Positions 1 through 5,996 of a stretch of 10,384 nucleotides of DNA are shown piece by piece. This DNA is from Trichothermofontia sp037445115 (GTDB lineage: Bacteria > Cyanobacteriota > Cyanobacteriia > B231), in NCBI GenBank assembly GCA_037445115.1, contig JBBILC010000156.1, positions 1 to 10,384 of the forward strand, given 5' to 3'. The notes beneath the pieces were generated by a model that was not told the origin of the DNA, ran no database searches, and saw only the letters and a list, made by a program, of their open reading frames with translations. Position 1 is the stretch's first letter; each line of letters starts with the position of its first letter. Made by a program: the position numbers and the translations under genes.

Positions 1-233
1 ATCGCGGCACCACCTACACCCAAGCCTCCTCTACCGTTGCCACCACCCGCAAAACCATTGGCCAATATCGCGGCGCGATTTGCGAAATCACTACCCCCAC
101 CCTCAACCCCGTGGGCCGCCAAGTCCAAATGATCTATCGCGGTGTGGCTTATCTGGGTACAACTACTAACGCATCTGTCCCCTCGGCTGCGGGTGTTGAA
201 ATGCCCATGAGCACTGCCTGGGTAACGGCCTAA
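1..233 (+). CDS. DUF4278 domain protein, C-terminal part
   Basis: This is the 3' end of a gene that starts before the window; codons are in phase from base 3 and end at TAA 231-233, giving about 76 residues. Two YRG motifs are visible: RGTTY at the very edge (base 1-2 would complete the Tyr codon) and IYRGVAYLGT near residue 50, with QYRGAICEI between them. Repeated YRGxxY-type motifs are the hallmark of DUF4278, a small cyanobacterial domain of unknown function. The tail is rich in Thr, Ala and Ser and ends GVEMPMSTAWVTA. Third positions are mostly C, as in the other GC-rich genes here. The next small gene lies on the same strand 109 bases downstream and may be cotranscribed. The family call is from motif recall only. 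Confidence 0.72.
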   Translation, partial: RGTTYTQASSTVATTRKTIGQYRGAICEITTPTLNPVGRQVQMIYRGVAYLGTTTNASVPSAAGVEMPMSTAWVTA

Positions 234-255
234 ACACGCTGCAACCAACGCGGCA

Positions 256-329
256 GATACTCACTCATCGCCTTGTTTCCATTCTCCGAATGGTCTCTTC
301 ACCCCAACCGATACTCACAAATCGCCTTT
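256..329 (+). repeat. short imperfect direct repeat in a leader
   Basis: GATACTCAC-NN-ATCGCCTT occurs at 256-275 and again at 310-329, 17 of 20 positions identical and 54 bases apart. The second copy runs directly into the GAGG ribosome binding site (331-334) of the 84-residue gene. It may be a small duplication of the leader; no function is evident. Confidence 0.4.
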
Positions 330-342
330 TGAGGTTCTTTCT

Positions 343-597
343 ATGTCGTCTTCCCAAGAACTCCGTCTGCGTAGAGCACAGCAAATCGAAGAACTCCGCC
401 ACCGTTTGCAATACTGCCCATCCCCAGAGGAGCGCGAAACGATTCGGCGATCGCTCGCCTTCTGGACACGCTTCACGATTCCCGCCGATCCCCAACCCGC
501 TACTGCTCCTGAGCCACAGTCTACGACACCCAACCCGCAGGGCCTCCGTTCACTCCGGCGCTGGTTTGCCCGGAAGTTGCAACCAGCCATTCACTAA
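343..597 (+). CDS. small hypothetical protein (84 aa)
   Basis: An 84-residue basic protein. The ATG at 343 has a good ribosome binding site, GAGG at 331-334, eight bases upstream, which makes this frame preferable to the longer overlapping frame starting at 290. Residues 1-40 are predicted helical and charged (MSSSQELRLRRAQQIEEL, then HRLQYCPSPEERETIRRSL). A Pro/Thr-rich linker follows at about 48-66, and then a basic tail with RSLRRWFARK. No transmembrane segment or known domain was recognised. A HIP1 site lies inside it at 447. A rho-independent terminator follows 27 bases after the stop, which supports the gene as the end of a transcription unit that may begin with the DUF4278 gene. Confidence 0.6.
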   Translation: MSSSQELRLRRAQQIEELRHRLQYCPSPEERETIRRSLAFWTRFTIPADPQPATAPEPQSTTPNPQGLRSLRRWFARKLQPAIH

Positions 598-623
598 ACC
601 AGCGTTTTCTCTCTGACTAATCA

Positions 624-653
624 ACTCCTAAAGCTCAAGCTTGGGAGTTTTTT
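624..653 (+). terminator. rho-independent terminator
   Basis: ACTCC (624-628) pairs with GGAGT (644-648). An inner AAGC/GCTT stem closes a TCAA loop between them, with a small internal bulge. A run of six T follows at 648-653. It is correctly placed to end transcription of the small gene upstream. Confidence 0.75.
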
Positions 654-712
654 GCTGCGGCAAGGGGCGATCGCTTTCGCCTACCCTGGTAGGGAAGCTA
701 AGAGTGAACCCG

Positions 713-856
713 ATGATCATTGATCCAACAACCGTACCGCAACAAACTGGGTCGAACTATCCTGCTGCCTTCCAATCGCGGGTTGCCGGTCGCATCAAGC
801 AACGCTTGGGCGATGTTGCTGACATTTGTACAATCGGGAGAAACAGGGTTCGTTAG
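713..856 (+). pseudogene. cupin-like protein, N-terminal fragment
   Basis: The ATG at 713 begins MIIDPTTVPQQTGSNYPAAF, then QSRVAGRIKQRLGDVAD, and the frame stops at 856 after 47 residues. As I recall the family, this resembles the start of small cyanobacterial cupin proteins, where the text after KQRLGD continues FGVNLV into the metal-binding barrel. Here the barrel is missing. After GDV the sequence changes: the +1 frame instead reads LTFVQSGETGFVSADADGGTA and stops at 882-884. This looks like a truncation with another fragment or a frameshifted stretch fused on. No strong ribosome binding site precedes it. It is called a pseudogene because only about a third of a cupin remains; the family assignment is moderately sure. 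Confidence 0.5.
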
Positions 857-875
857 CGCTGATGCCGATGGAGGT

Positions 876-1280
876 ACAGCCTAAAACAACATCTCCGTGA
901 ACAACACATGGATCGCACTCACCAACCCAAATAAGGCCAGTCCCAACCGCAGTAGGCAAATCGTACCCAATCGGTTGGGACAGATATGGGTTCCTCTGCC
1001 CCAAGCCCGGCATACTGCCCACCAACTGCGACAAACTTTGGTTTTTAATCAGTGGTACCACATCCAATGACAAACTTCCCACATTCAACCCCACCCGATC
1101 GGCAATTTTTGCCAGTGACAGCTTCCCCACTCCCAAAGCCTCATCAATATCACTCAAGTGGAGGTATTGCGAGGGTCGCATTCCCGCCTGCCACTGCCGC
1201 ACAATGCCATTGACATTGATGGCACCACTGGTCGCGATCGGGGGCAGACTGCCAAACGACAAATTGCGCCAATCGGGCAA
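876..1280 (-). pseudogene. fragment of a conserved cyanobacterial protein
   Basis: On the minus strand the frame is open from 1460 down to 795, but the convincing coding part is about 966-1280. It holds PDWRNLSFGSLPPIATSG, then LSLAKIADRVGLNVGSLSL, then VPLIKNQSLSQLVGSMPGLG. These repeated Leu-Ser steps with N, PGL and P landmarks resemble what I recall of large cyanobacterial plasmid or mobile-region proteins with LSQxPGL-like repeats. No start codon with a ribosome binding site is present, and the upstream end meets a plus-strand gene tail near 1281-1284. It is therefore most likely an internal fragment. Reading the same DNA on the plus strand gives less convincing protein. The parent protein's function is unknown to me. 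Confidence 0.42.
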
Positions 1281-1283
1281 TCG

Positions 1284-1502
1284 AGTTTGGACCTCCTGGT
1301 CGATACCTACTACGACCTGCTCACCCGCCCCCGTCTGCGGATCATCCTGCTCGACGACTACATCCAACTGCCGCTCGAACTGCTCTCGCTCATCCCCATC
1401 CTCGAAGACACCCTGCCCGACATGAGCGAAGTCGGTGAAATTGTGCGATCGCTCTGCGGTTTAGAATTTATCGCGAAAACGAATGTACCGGCCATTACCT
1501 AG
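1284..1502 (+). pseudogene. C-terminal tail of an unrecognised gene
   Basis: This plus-strand frame has strong coding character (third positions almost all C or G) from SLDLLVDTYYDLLTRPRL through LPLELLSLIPILEDTLPDMS to a TAG at 1500-1502. The open frame formally reaches back to 1158, but the upstream part overlaps the better minus-strand fragment, and no ribosome binding site is seen. I take it as a 3' fragment of about 72 residues joined to the opposed fragment near 1283. It is helical and rich in Leu and Asp; no family was recognised. Its stop lies four bases from the stop of the convergent response-regulator gene, with no terminator between them. Confidence 0.42.
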
Positions 1503-1506
1503 ACGG

Positions 1507-2490
1507 TTAGGCAGAAACACTAAATTGACCCCAGTCTACTGGCTCTTCATTGTGACTTTGCAAAAAAGATATTATTTCGTCCTGTCTATTTTTGTGGCCA
1601 AAGCGCTCTAGAACCAGAGTTTTGTGGTCATCATTGGCAGGTCGGAAGTACAATCGATAGCTGCGTCCAATACGGTATTCGTAGTGATGGCCTGATAAAT
1701 CACGGCTGTGTTGTGCTTCTGGGTGTTCATGAATCCGTTTGAGGTAGGACTGTAAAATAAAGAAATGGAGCCGATCTTTATTGAATAAGTCCTCAACATC
1801 TTTCCAAAAATGGTTAGTAAATTTGAAAAAATGTAAAAAAGGGATTATTGACTGAATACTGAAAACTAGTGTGTCGTTGAGCGACTTAGTTGCGATTTCA
1901 TAACCTTTTTCGATATCAGCCGCTTGTCCTCCCGCGTGCTTAAGATCAGATAGCAATTGCTCATGGATCTGTTTTAAGGCAATATACTGCTCTGAATAGT
2001 GACGCACATCTTCTCGAAGCTGATCAATCGATTCCAGGAGACCGAGTTCTTCCAGAAGGGTATAAGCCTCTTCCCAGTCTTGCTGTTGCTCAATTCTCTT
2101 CAGGCGACTTAAGGCAGCTTTAATGGTCACCCAGAATTGTGATTCAGATGGTAGTGGCTTGAGGAGATGTCCAATGGCTCCCCATTCCGCATATTCTTCT
2201 GCTAAGGCTTCGTCCTGATCTCCTGTAATAACAATGACTCGATCTTTAGCAAATGCTAGCCCAACATCTGGATGTCGGAGTATGTCAATGCCGAGTTGAC
2301 CTCCATCTAAATGATGATCCAAAAGAATCAAATCAAAAGCAGTCCCCTGTCCTTGAATTCCTTTCTTAATTTTTCTGATTGCTTCATATTGATTGCTGGC
2401 TTCTTCGCAGATATGACCACGAGCTTCTAATAAACTACGGAAGTATTCCCGAATAAAGGATTCATCATCTACAATTAGAAAATTACACAT
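1507..2490 (-). CDS. response regulator fused to a RelE/ParE-like domain
   Basis: A 327-residue protein with an N-terminal receiver domain (about 1-125). It shows the acidic pair D8-D9, phosphoacceptor D58 in DLILLDHHLD, T89 in VITGD and K111-P112, so all receiver catalytic residues are present. Residues 126-235 are helical and charged (LKRIEQQQDWEEAYTLLEEL) and probably link the domains. Residues about 236-312 carry YRIGRSYRLYFR, LVLERFGHK and NRQDEIISFL. This matches the beta-sheet core and basic residues of RelE/ParE/HigB-type toxins (compare YRVRxGDYRxxY and GHRKEVY patterns). There is no helix-turn-helix, GGDEF or other usual output domain. The start at 2490 has GGAGG seven bases upstream on the minus strand. 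The kinase gene ends 29 bases upstream on the same strand, so the two form an operon. Expected role: a phosphorylation-controlled effector, possibly an mRNA-cleaving or otherwise toxic domain gated by its own receiver. The receiver is certain; the RelE-like call rests on motif resemblance. Confidence 0.85.
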   Translation of the reverse strand: MCNFLIVDDESFIREYFRSLLEARGHICEEASNQYEAIRKIKKGIQGQGTAFDLILLDHHLDGGQLGIDILRHPDVGLAFAKDRVIVITGDQDEALAEEYAEWGAIGHLLKPLPSESQFWVTIKAALSRLKRIEQQQDWEEAYTLLEELGLLESIDQLREDVRHYSEQYIALKQIHEQLLSDLKHAGGQAADIEKGYEIATKSLNDTLVFSIQSIIPFLHFFKFTNHFWKDVEDLFNKDRLHFFILQSYLKRIHEHPEAQHSRDLSGHHYEYRIGRSYRLYFRPANDDHKTLVLERFGHKNRQDEIISFLQSHNEEPVDWGQFSVSA

Positions 2491-2519
2491 AATGGTACCT
2501 CCACAGACAAAATTAGTAT

Positions 2520-4172
2520 TTAGGGTAGAGCAAGTCTAAATTTAAACTCTACGCTTGCCCCAACTATCTGCATTCGCTCATCTTTAAGGTTTGTAACACG
2601 AGCGCTAGCTTCGTGAAGAGTAAGGTATGCAAAAACGATCTTACTTCCATTACCTCTGAGCGGTGCTGGATTTAATTTTTCATCAGATTGATATAACTTA
2701 GATATTAAATCTTCTGGTATACCTGGCCCATTATCAGTAACCCTAATGTAAGCAAAGGTTCCATCCTCTTCGATATCAACAACAATTTTAGGATGAAAAT
2801 CTGATTGATTATTATCCTCTAGTTGATATTGATATTCTTGCAATATAGCTGTTGAATTATACAATGCATTTTTTATAATGCTCTTTAAATGCCAAGGATT
2901 ACAAAGAATTATAATTGTTTTTTGACCATATCTAAAATCAATAGCAACATTGCTAATACTTGGAGGCAGATTATTCTCCAGCCATTTTAGTTCATCCTGT
3001 ATACAAACTCTGTGACTTTCAGTATCTGTAATATATTTCAAGTCTTTGATGACATGATCAATCGTCCGAAAACTTATATCAATCGATTTTAGAAGTTGAA
3101 TGTATTCGCGATTGAAACTTCTTTGCTCCGGTGGCAAGGCATCATAGGCACTCAAGAGCTTATCAATTTTAGTCGCATCAAATAATAAAGGAGCTTTATA
3201 CAAATCATGGACAAGATTACCACAATCAGCAGCTATTCGTCTTAATGTTCTCTCGTAACTAATCTTGATTTTCTGTAGTTCATTTCCTGTAGCGGAAAAT
3301 TCTTCATTAATAGATTTAGCAAGAACATCATTAAATCTCTCAAGTTTCGATAACTTCCTGTGAGTTTCCCAATATTGATTTTTGGCTTCCAAGAATTTAC
3401 TGTGAGTTTCCCAATATTGATTTTTGGCTTCTAAATATTTATTTCTACTTTCCCAATACTGAATTTTAGCTTTCAAATATTTCTTGTCAATGACTATTAA
3501 AATTTCAATTACAATGTAGATAAAAAACCAAAGAAATATGAGCACAAAAGTCATATTTCGATAAGCAAGTCCAAGTGCACCCGATGAGAAAAATAAGCGA
3601 TATCCGTAATCATTAAAAAAGTTTGGAGGAATAACGCGTACATAATAAATTCTGCCTATAGGCTTCCCGGCATTTATTGCTTCTGTCGCAATGGGATGAT
3701 TTGAAAAATCATATTGATAATATTGTTCCGCATATAAGGACGGAGGATCTCGAAGAATGTCATATGGATCTTTATTAAGATCAGAAACTTTAAGATGAGC
3801 TTTAAATGCCGGTTTTCCAGACATATACAGTATTTTTTGTCCTTCGCAATTTTTCTCTATACTTTTACAATCAGTGAGGACAAGACCAAATTTATTAAGA
3901 TTACTATCTATTGTTCTTTGTATCTCTTCTGTATCCCCATTCTTTAATGCAATAGATAGTTTAGTCGGCAAACTATGCATTAGCATATTAAAGTCAATTG
4001 TTTGCACGGAATAAAGCGTTTGATTCCAATAAGCTTGATAATTTAAATAATTTAGCATAATAGAAGCAACTATAAAGATAGCTCCTTCTATACCCAAACG
4101 CTTCAAGCTTTTGGTAATATTAAAGTCTTTAATCAGGAAGTTGCATTCTCTGAAGAATTTCAAGGGCTGCAT
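2520..4172 (-). CDS. membrane sensor histidine kinase
   Basis: A 550-residue sensor kinase. Transmembrane segment 1 lies at about 28-46 and segment 2 at about 207-229, bracketing a roughly 160-residue extracytoplasmic sensor region. That region carries TDCKSIEKNCEGQKILYMSG, YDILRDPPSLYAEQ and GRIYYVRVIPP, a pattern I recall from a group of cyanobacterial kinases. A coiled-coil neck of 14-residue tandem repeats follows (about 231-275). The dimerisation/phosphoacceptor helix has H322 in NLVHDLYKAPLLFD, and the ATPase domain has an N box at IIKNALYNS (N435), G1 at DNGPGIP (480-486) and a G2-like RGNGSKIV (506-513). The H box has one more residue between His and Pro than usual, and G2 lacks the normal GxGLGL text, so kinase activity may be unusual. 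The start at 4172 has AAGGAG 11 bases upstream. It is the first gene of the operon, with its response regulator next. The gene is AT-rich compared with its flanks, suggesting transfer. Confidence 0.9.
   Translation of the reverse strand: MQPLKFFRECNFLIKDFNITKSLKRLGIEGAIFIVASIMLNYLNYQAYWNQTLYSVQTIDFNMLMHSLPTKLSIALKNGDTEEIQRTIDSNLNKFGLVLTDCKSIEKNCEGQKILYMSGKPAFKAHLKVSDLNKDPYDILRDPPSLYAEQYYQYDFSNHPIATEAINAGKPIGRIYYVRVIPPNFFNDYGYRLFFSSGALGLAYRNMTFVLIFLWFFIYIVIEILIVIDKKYLKAKIQYWESRNKYLEAKNQYWETHSKFLEAKNQYWETHRKLSKLERFNDVLAKSINEEFSATGNELQKIKISYERTLRRIAADCGNLVHDLYKAPLLFDATKIDKLLSAYDALPPEQRSFNREYIQLLKSIDISFRTIDHVIKDLKYITDTESHRVCIQDELKWLENNLPPSISNVAIDFRYGQKTIIILCNPWHLKSIIKNALYNSTAILQEYQYQLEDNNQSDFHPKIVVDIEEDGTFAYIRVTDNGPGIPEDLISKLYQSDEKLNPAPLRGNGSKIVFAYLTLHEASARVTNLKDERMQIVGASVEFKFRLALP
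3358..3483 (-). repeat. three tandem 42-bp repeats inside the kinase gene
   Basis: Three in-frame units of 42 bases lie at 3358-3399, 3400-3441 and 3442-3483. The first two differ at only about three positions (identical over their first 32 bases); the third is more diverged. Each encodes 14 residues of the KYLEAKNQYWETHS type, which is two heptads. Copy number can therefore change without breaking coiled-coil phase in the kinase neck between membrane and phosphoacceptor domain. Confidence 0.88.
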
Positions 4173-4419
4173 ATAACAAATTTCTCCTTTAGGATACAGT
4201 TATTTTAGAAATTTCCCCTGAAAGTATCTAAATTGTGGACTGCAAAACAATATGATTTGCCTACTTAATTTCTGAAACAGATGCAAGACAGAGTGACAAT
4301 TATAGTCTTAATTCTATCCAGCTTTTTATCTCATGCTAGACTTAGAACTGTTACGTATTCCACAATATTCACAAATTTTGATTTTGAGAATAAGACCACC
4401 CTTCTTATAATTATAGTAT
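4173..4419. other. AT-rich intergenic region upstream of the kinase
   Basis: About 250 bases of AT-rich DNA between the kinase start and the fragment cluster to the right. It must hold the promoter of the minus-strand operon, but I see no clear pair of -35 and -10 boxes; TTGTTT with GATACT 16 bases apart, upstream of the kinase, is the best weak candidate. A plus-strand frame from 4281 has no ribosome binding site and an unlikely composition. No RNA gene was recognised. Confidence 0.4.
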
Positions 4420-4620
4420 CTATAGATACTGCGATGGAGTTACGAAAACAAAAATTAACTGACCCACAGATTGGAATGGATCGACAACTAGGTACACAGG
4501 TAGGCTTCTTTCTACCTTCGGTTTCTCTGGCTTAGGTTTATCGTTACTGGCAGTACCCTTATCGTTCAGCCTTGATTGCTGCTCACTAAAAGCAATCTGA
4601 CTGCGCAGATCCCTAACGGC
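4420..4620 (-). pseudogene. possible minus-strand gene remnant
   Basis: The minus frame over this stretch reads AVRDLRSQIAFSEQQSRLND, then DKPKPEKPKVERSLPVYLVV, and stops at 4420. It looks more protein-like than either plus-strand reading, with a charged helix followed by a Pro/Lys linker. At about 4620 the same frame runs antisense to a better plus-strand fragment, so only a C-terminal piece could survive. No family was recognised. This is a weak call. Confidence 0.25.
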
Positions 4621-4621
4621 G

Positions 4622-5101
4622 TTGCCCGTCATTGAGTTTGCCCTCAAGTCGCCATCCGATCGTAACCTCACCGTTCTCCAACAAAAGTTTGGCAGCAACA
4701 CCATCGACAGCACCACCCTGCCCGACACCCTGCGCATCGTCCCGCCGCCCGAACTGGCCTGGGCACACCAACGCCAGGAAACCGGACGCGCTGCCCTCGC
4801 CTTCAATGTCTTTCCCGATGAATTGAGTGCCGCCCTGCGATCGCACACGATTGAACAAATCATGGTCTGGGGCGTCCGCCATAACGATTATGCCGGGGCA
4901 GATTTTCAACAACCTCACTGGCAGCAACCGCAGTGCTTTGAAGTGCTTCCCCTGACCGTCGATCCCGACCATCCCCCCTACCATGCCCTGAACATGAAGA
5001 TGTTGAGGATTGTCTCAATCATCCTATGGGAGTTGAGATGCCAGGATTGGGTAACTATGGTACATTTGCTCCTAACTGAAATGCTTGAGGTTAAAGGTTG
5101 A
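4622..5101 (+). pseudogene. 5'-truncated conserved protein, with a changed tail
   Basis: The plus frame reads LPVIEFALKSPSDRNLTVLQ, then LRIVPPPELAWAHQRQETG, VFPDELSAALRSHTIEQIMV and WQQPQCFEVLPLTVDPDHPP. It has strongly biased GC-ending codons up to about 4985. The only start is a TTG at 4622 without a ribosome binding site, and a TGA stands in frame at 4598, so the 5' end is missing. From about 4987 the best coding frame shifts by one. That frame reads PEHEDVEDCLNHPMGVEMPG and then LGNYGTFAPN, ending at TGA 5077-5079; the nominal frame runs to 5101 with poor sequence. This is either a frameshift near 4985 or a fusion of two gene ends. The protein family was not recognised; the codon style matches the mobilization genes at 6967-8787. 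Confidence 0.5.
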
Positions 5102-5238
5102 TCTACGCGATACAACTATTGCGCGTCAGTGATGCGCAGGAAGTCGATGCCCGATTGCAACCGCTGAGTGAAAAACATTTGGCCGATTTTGAGCAGTACT
5201 GGCAACCACAGCGTCCGTTAGTTATTGATCAGGACTAA
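5095..5238 (+). pseudogene. short C-terminal remnant (LIYAIQLLRVSDAQEV...)
   Basis: This frame is open between TAA 5092-5094 and TAA 5236-5238 and reads LIYAIQLLRVSDAQEVDARL, then QPLSEKHLADFEQYWQPQRP, ending LVIDQD. Codon choice and amino-acid make-up look genuine. A TTG at 5098 is the only initiation codon in an early position and lacks a spaced ribosome binding site, so this is more likely the tail of a lost gene than an independent 46-residue protein. It sits 12 bases before the next small gene. Confidence 0.4.
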
Positions 5239-5250
5239 AGCAGTATAGCG

Positions 5251-5538
5251 ATGGGAAGTAGTAGTGCGATGACGTTCAAGATTGATCGGGAACAATTAAG
5301 GGAACTAGCCGCGATTGAAGCTGAATCAGGCTGTGACATCACGGCTGGGTTGGACTGGGGCAGCCATACAGCCACCTACTTGCGTTGTTCTGGTCGTTAT
5401 TTGGATCGAGAAAAGCTACTGCTACTCCTCCAGGAAGAACTGGGTAATTTGCTCACACCAGAGGATATTGAAGCGATCGCAATTGAGCTACATAATCGCA
5501 CACAAGATCTGGTTACTGCCAAGTTACAACAAGTTTAA
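5251..5538 (+). CDS. small hypothetical protein (95 aa)
   Basis: A 95-residue acidic protein: MTFKIDREQLRELAAIEAES, then DWGSHTATYLRCSGRYLD, then a helical C-terminus with LLLLLQEELGNLLTPEDIEA. The start is uncertain. The ATG at 5251 gives the full length, while the ATG at 5269 (MTFKID) begins where the protein-like text starts and has GGGAAG about 12 bases upstream. No domain was recognised and there is no signal or membrane segment. A HIP1 site lies at 5473. It follows the preceding fragment by 12 bases and the next small gene by 50, suggesting a remnant operon of small genes. Confidence 0.6.
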   Translation: MGSSSAMTFKIDREQLRELAAIEAESGCDITAGLDWGSHTATYLRCSGRYLDREKLLLLLQEELGNLLTPEDIEAIAIELHNRTQDLVTAKLQQV

Positions 5539-5588
5539 TCACGTCTACTTTCCCTGGTTATTGACTTTCATGTGATGCAGTTTTACTG

Positions 5589-5783
5589 ATGATCACTCGA
5601 TATGATCTGTCGAGGTTCGCGGTTAGCCAGTTGCTCCGAATGCTGCGTAAAATACTACCGTTGCCAAAACTAGAGGATGAGCACGAGCGTTTGATGGCGG
5701 AAGTGATGACAGTGCAACAGGAACATCAAATCCGGCAACAGGATATCGAACAGCACCTGCAACAACTGCGCCGCGATCGCTAG
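5589..5783 (+). CDS. small coiled-coil protein (64 aa)
   Basis: A 64-residue protein, MITRYDLSRFAVSQLLRMLR then KILPLPKLEDEHERLMAEVM, ending in a Gln- and Arg-rich helix (HQIRQQDIEQHLQQLRRDR) with heptad character. A HIP1 octamer overlaps the last codons at 5773-5780. The ribosome binding site is weak (GTGATG about 15 bases upstream), so the start is not firm. No family was recognised. It is the last gene of the small plus-strand set before the repeat region. Confidence 0.5.
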   Translation: MITRYDLSRFAVSQLLRMLRKILPLPKLEDEHERLMAEVMTVQQEHQIRQQDIEQHLQQLRRDR

Positions 5784-5825
5784 CTTGGGCAAGTGGCCTG
5801 CTACAACTAATAGAGGATTAGTAGA

Positions 5826-5960
5826 TTCTCCTGTGGAGACACTACGCGTTCGCGCAGCGTTCCCAACGGGAAAACGAAAAATAATTGTGAGGTAGGCATC
5901 CTGCCTGCCCCGGAGACCGTCGAGACGGCTATCCCACGTTCAATGTGTGATCTACTGAGG
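5826..5960. repeat. cyanobacterial interspersed palindromic repeats
   Basis: The convergent space between the small plus-strand gene and the acetyltransferase holds several hairpin modules. At 5826-5871, TTCTCCTGTGGAGACACT followed by ACGCGTTCGCGCAGCG and TTCCCAACGGGAA forms an imperfect inverted repeat. Its text is like the GAGAC/ACGCGTTCGCG repeats I recall as widely scattered in filamentous cyanobacterial genomes. At 5893-5905, AGGCA-TCC-TGCCT is a small hairpin, and CCGTC-GA-GACGG follows shortly after (about 5917-5928). The region may also stop transcription from both sides, though no T run is evident. Confidence 0.6.
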
Positions 5961-5996
5961 ATGTCAACTCTTCTTGAAGCAAGAGACAATCCCTTT

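Noticed and set aside
290..616. A 108-residue plus-strand frame over the 84-residue gene
   Set aside because: It has no ribosome binding site and an unlikely composition; the frame starting at 343 has GAGG and good coding character.
641..712. Extension of the cupin fragment to the TTG at 641
   Set aside because: The start would lie inside a terminator hairpin and the added residues look non-coding; the ATG at 713 matches the family start.
4281..4535. An 84-residue plus-strand frame in the kinase upstream region
   Set aside because: No ribosome binding site, AT-driven composition, and it overlaps a better minus-strand remnant.
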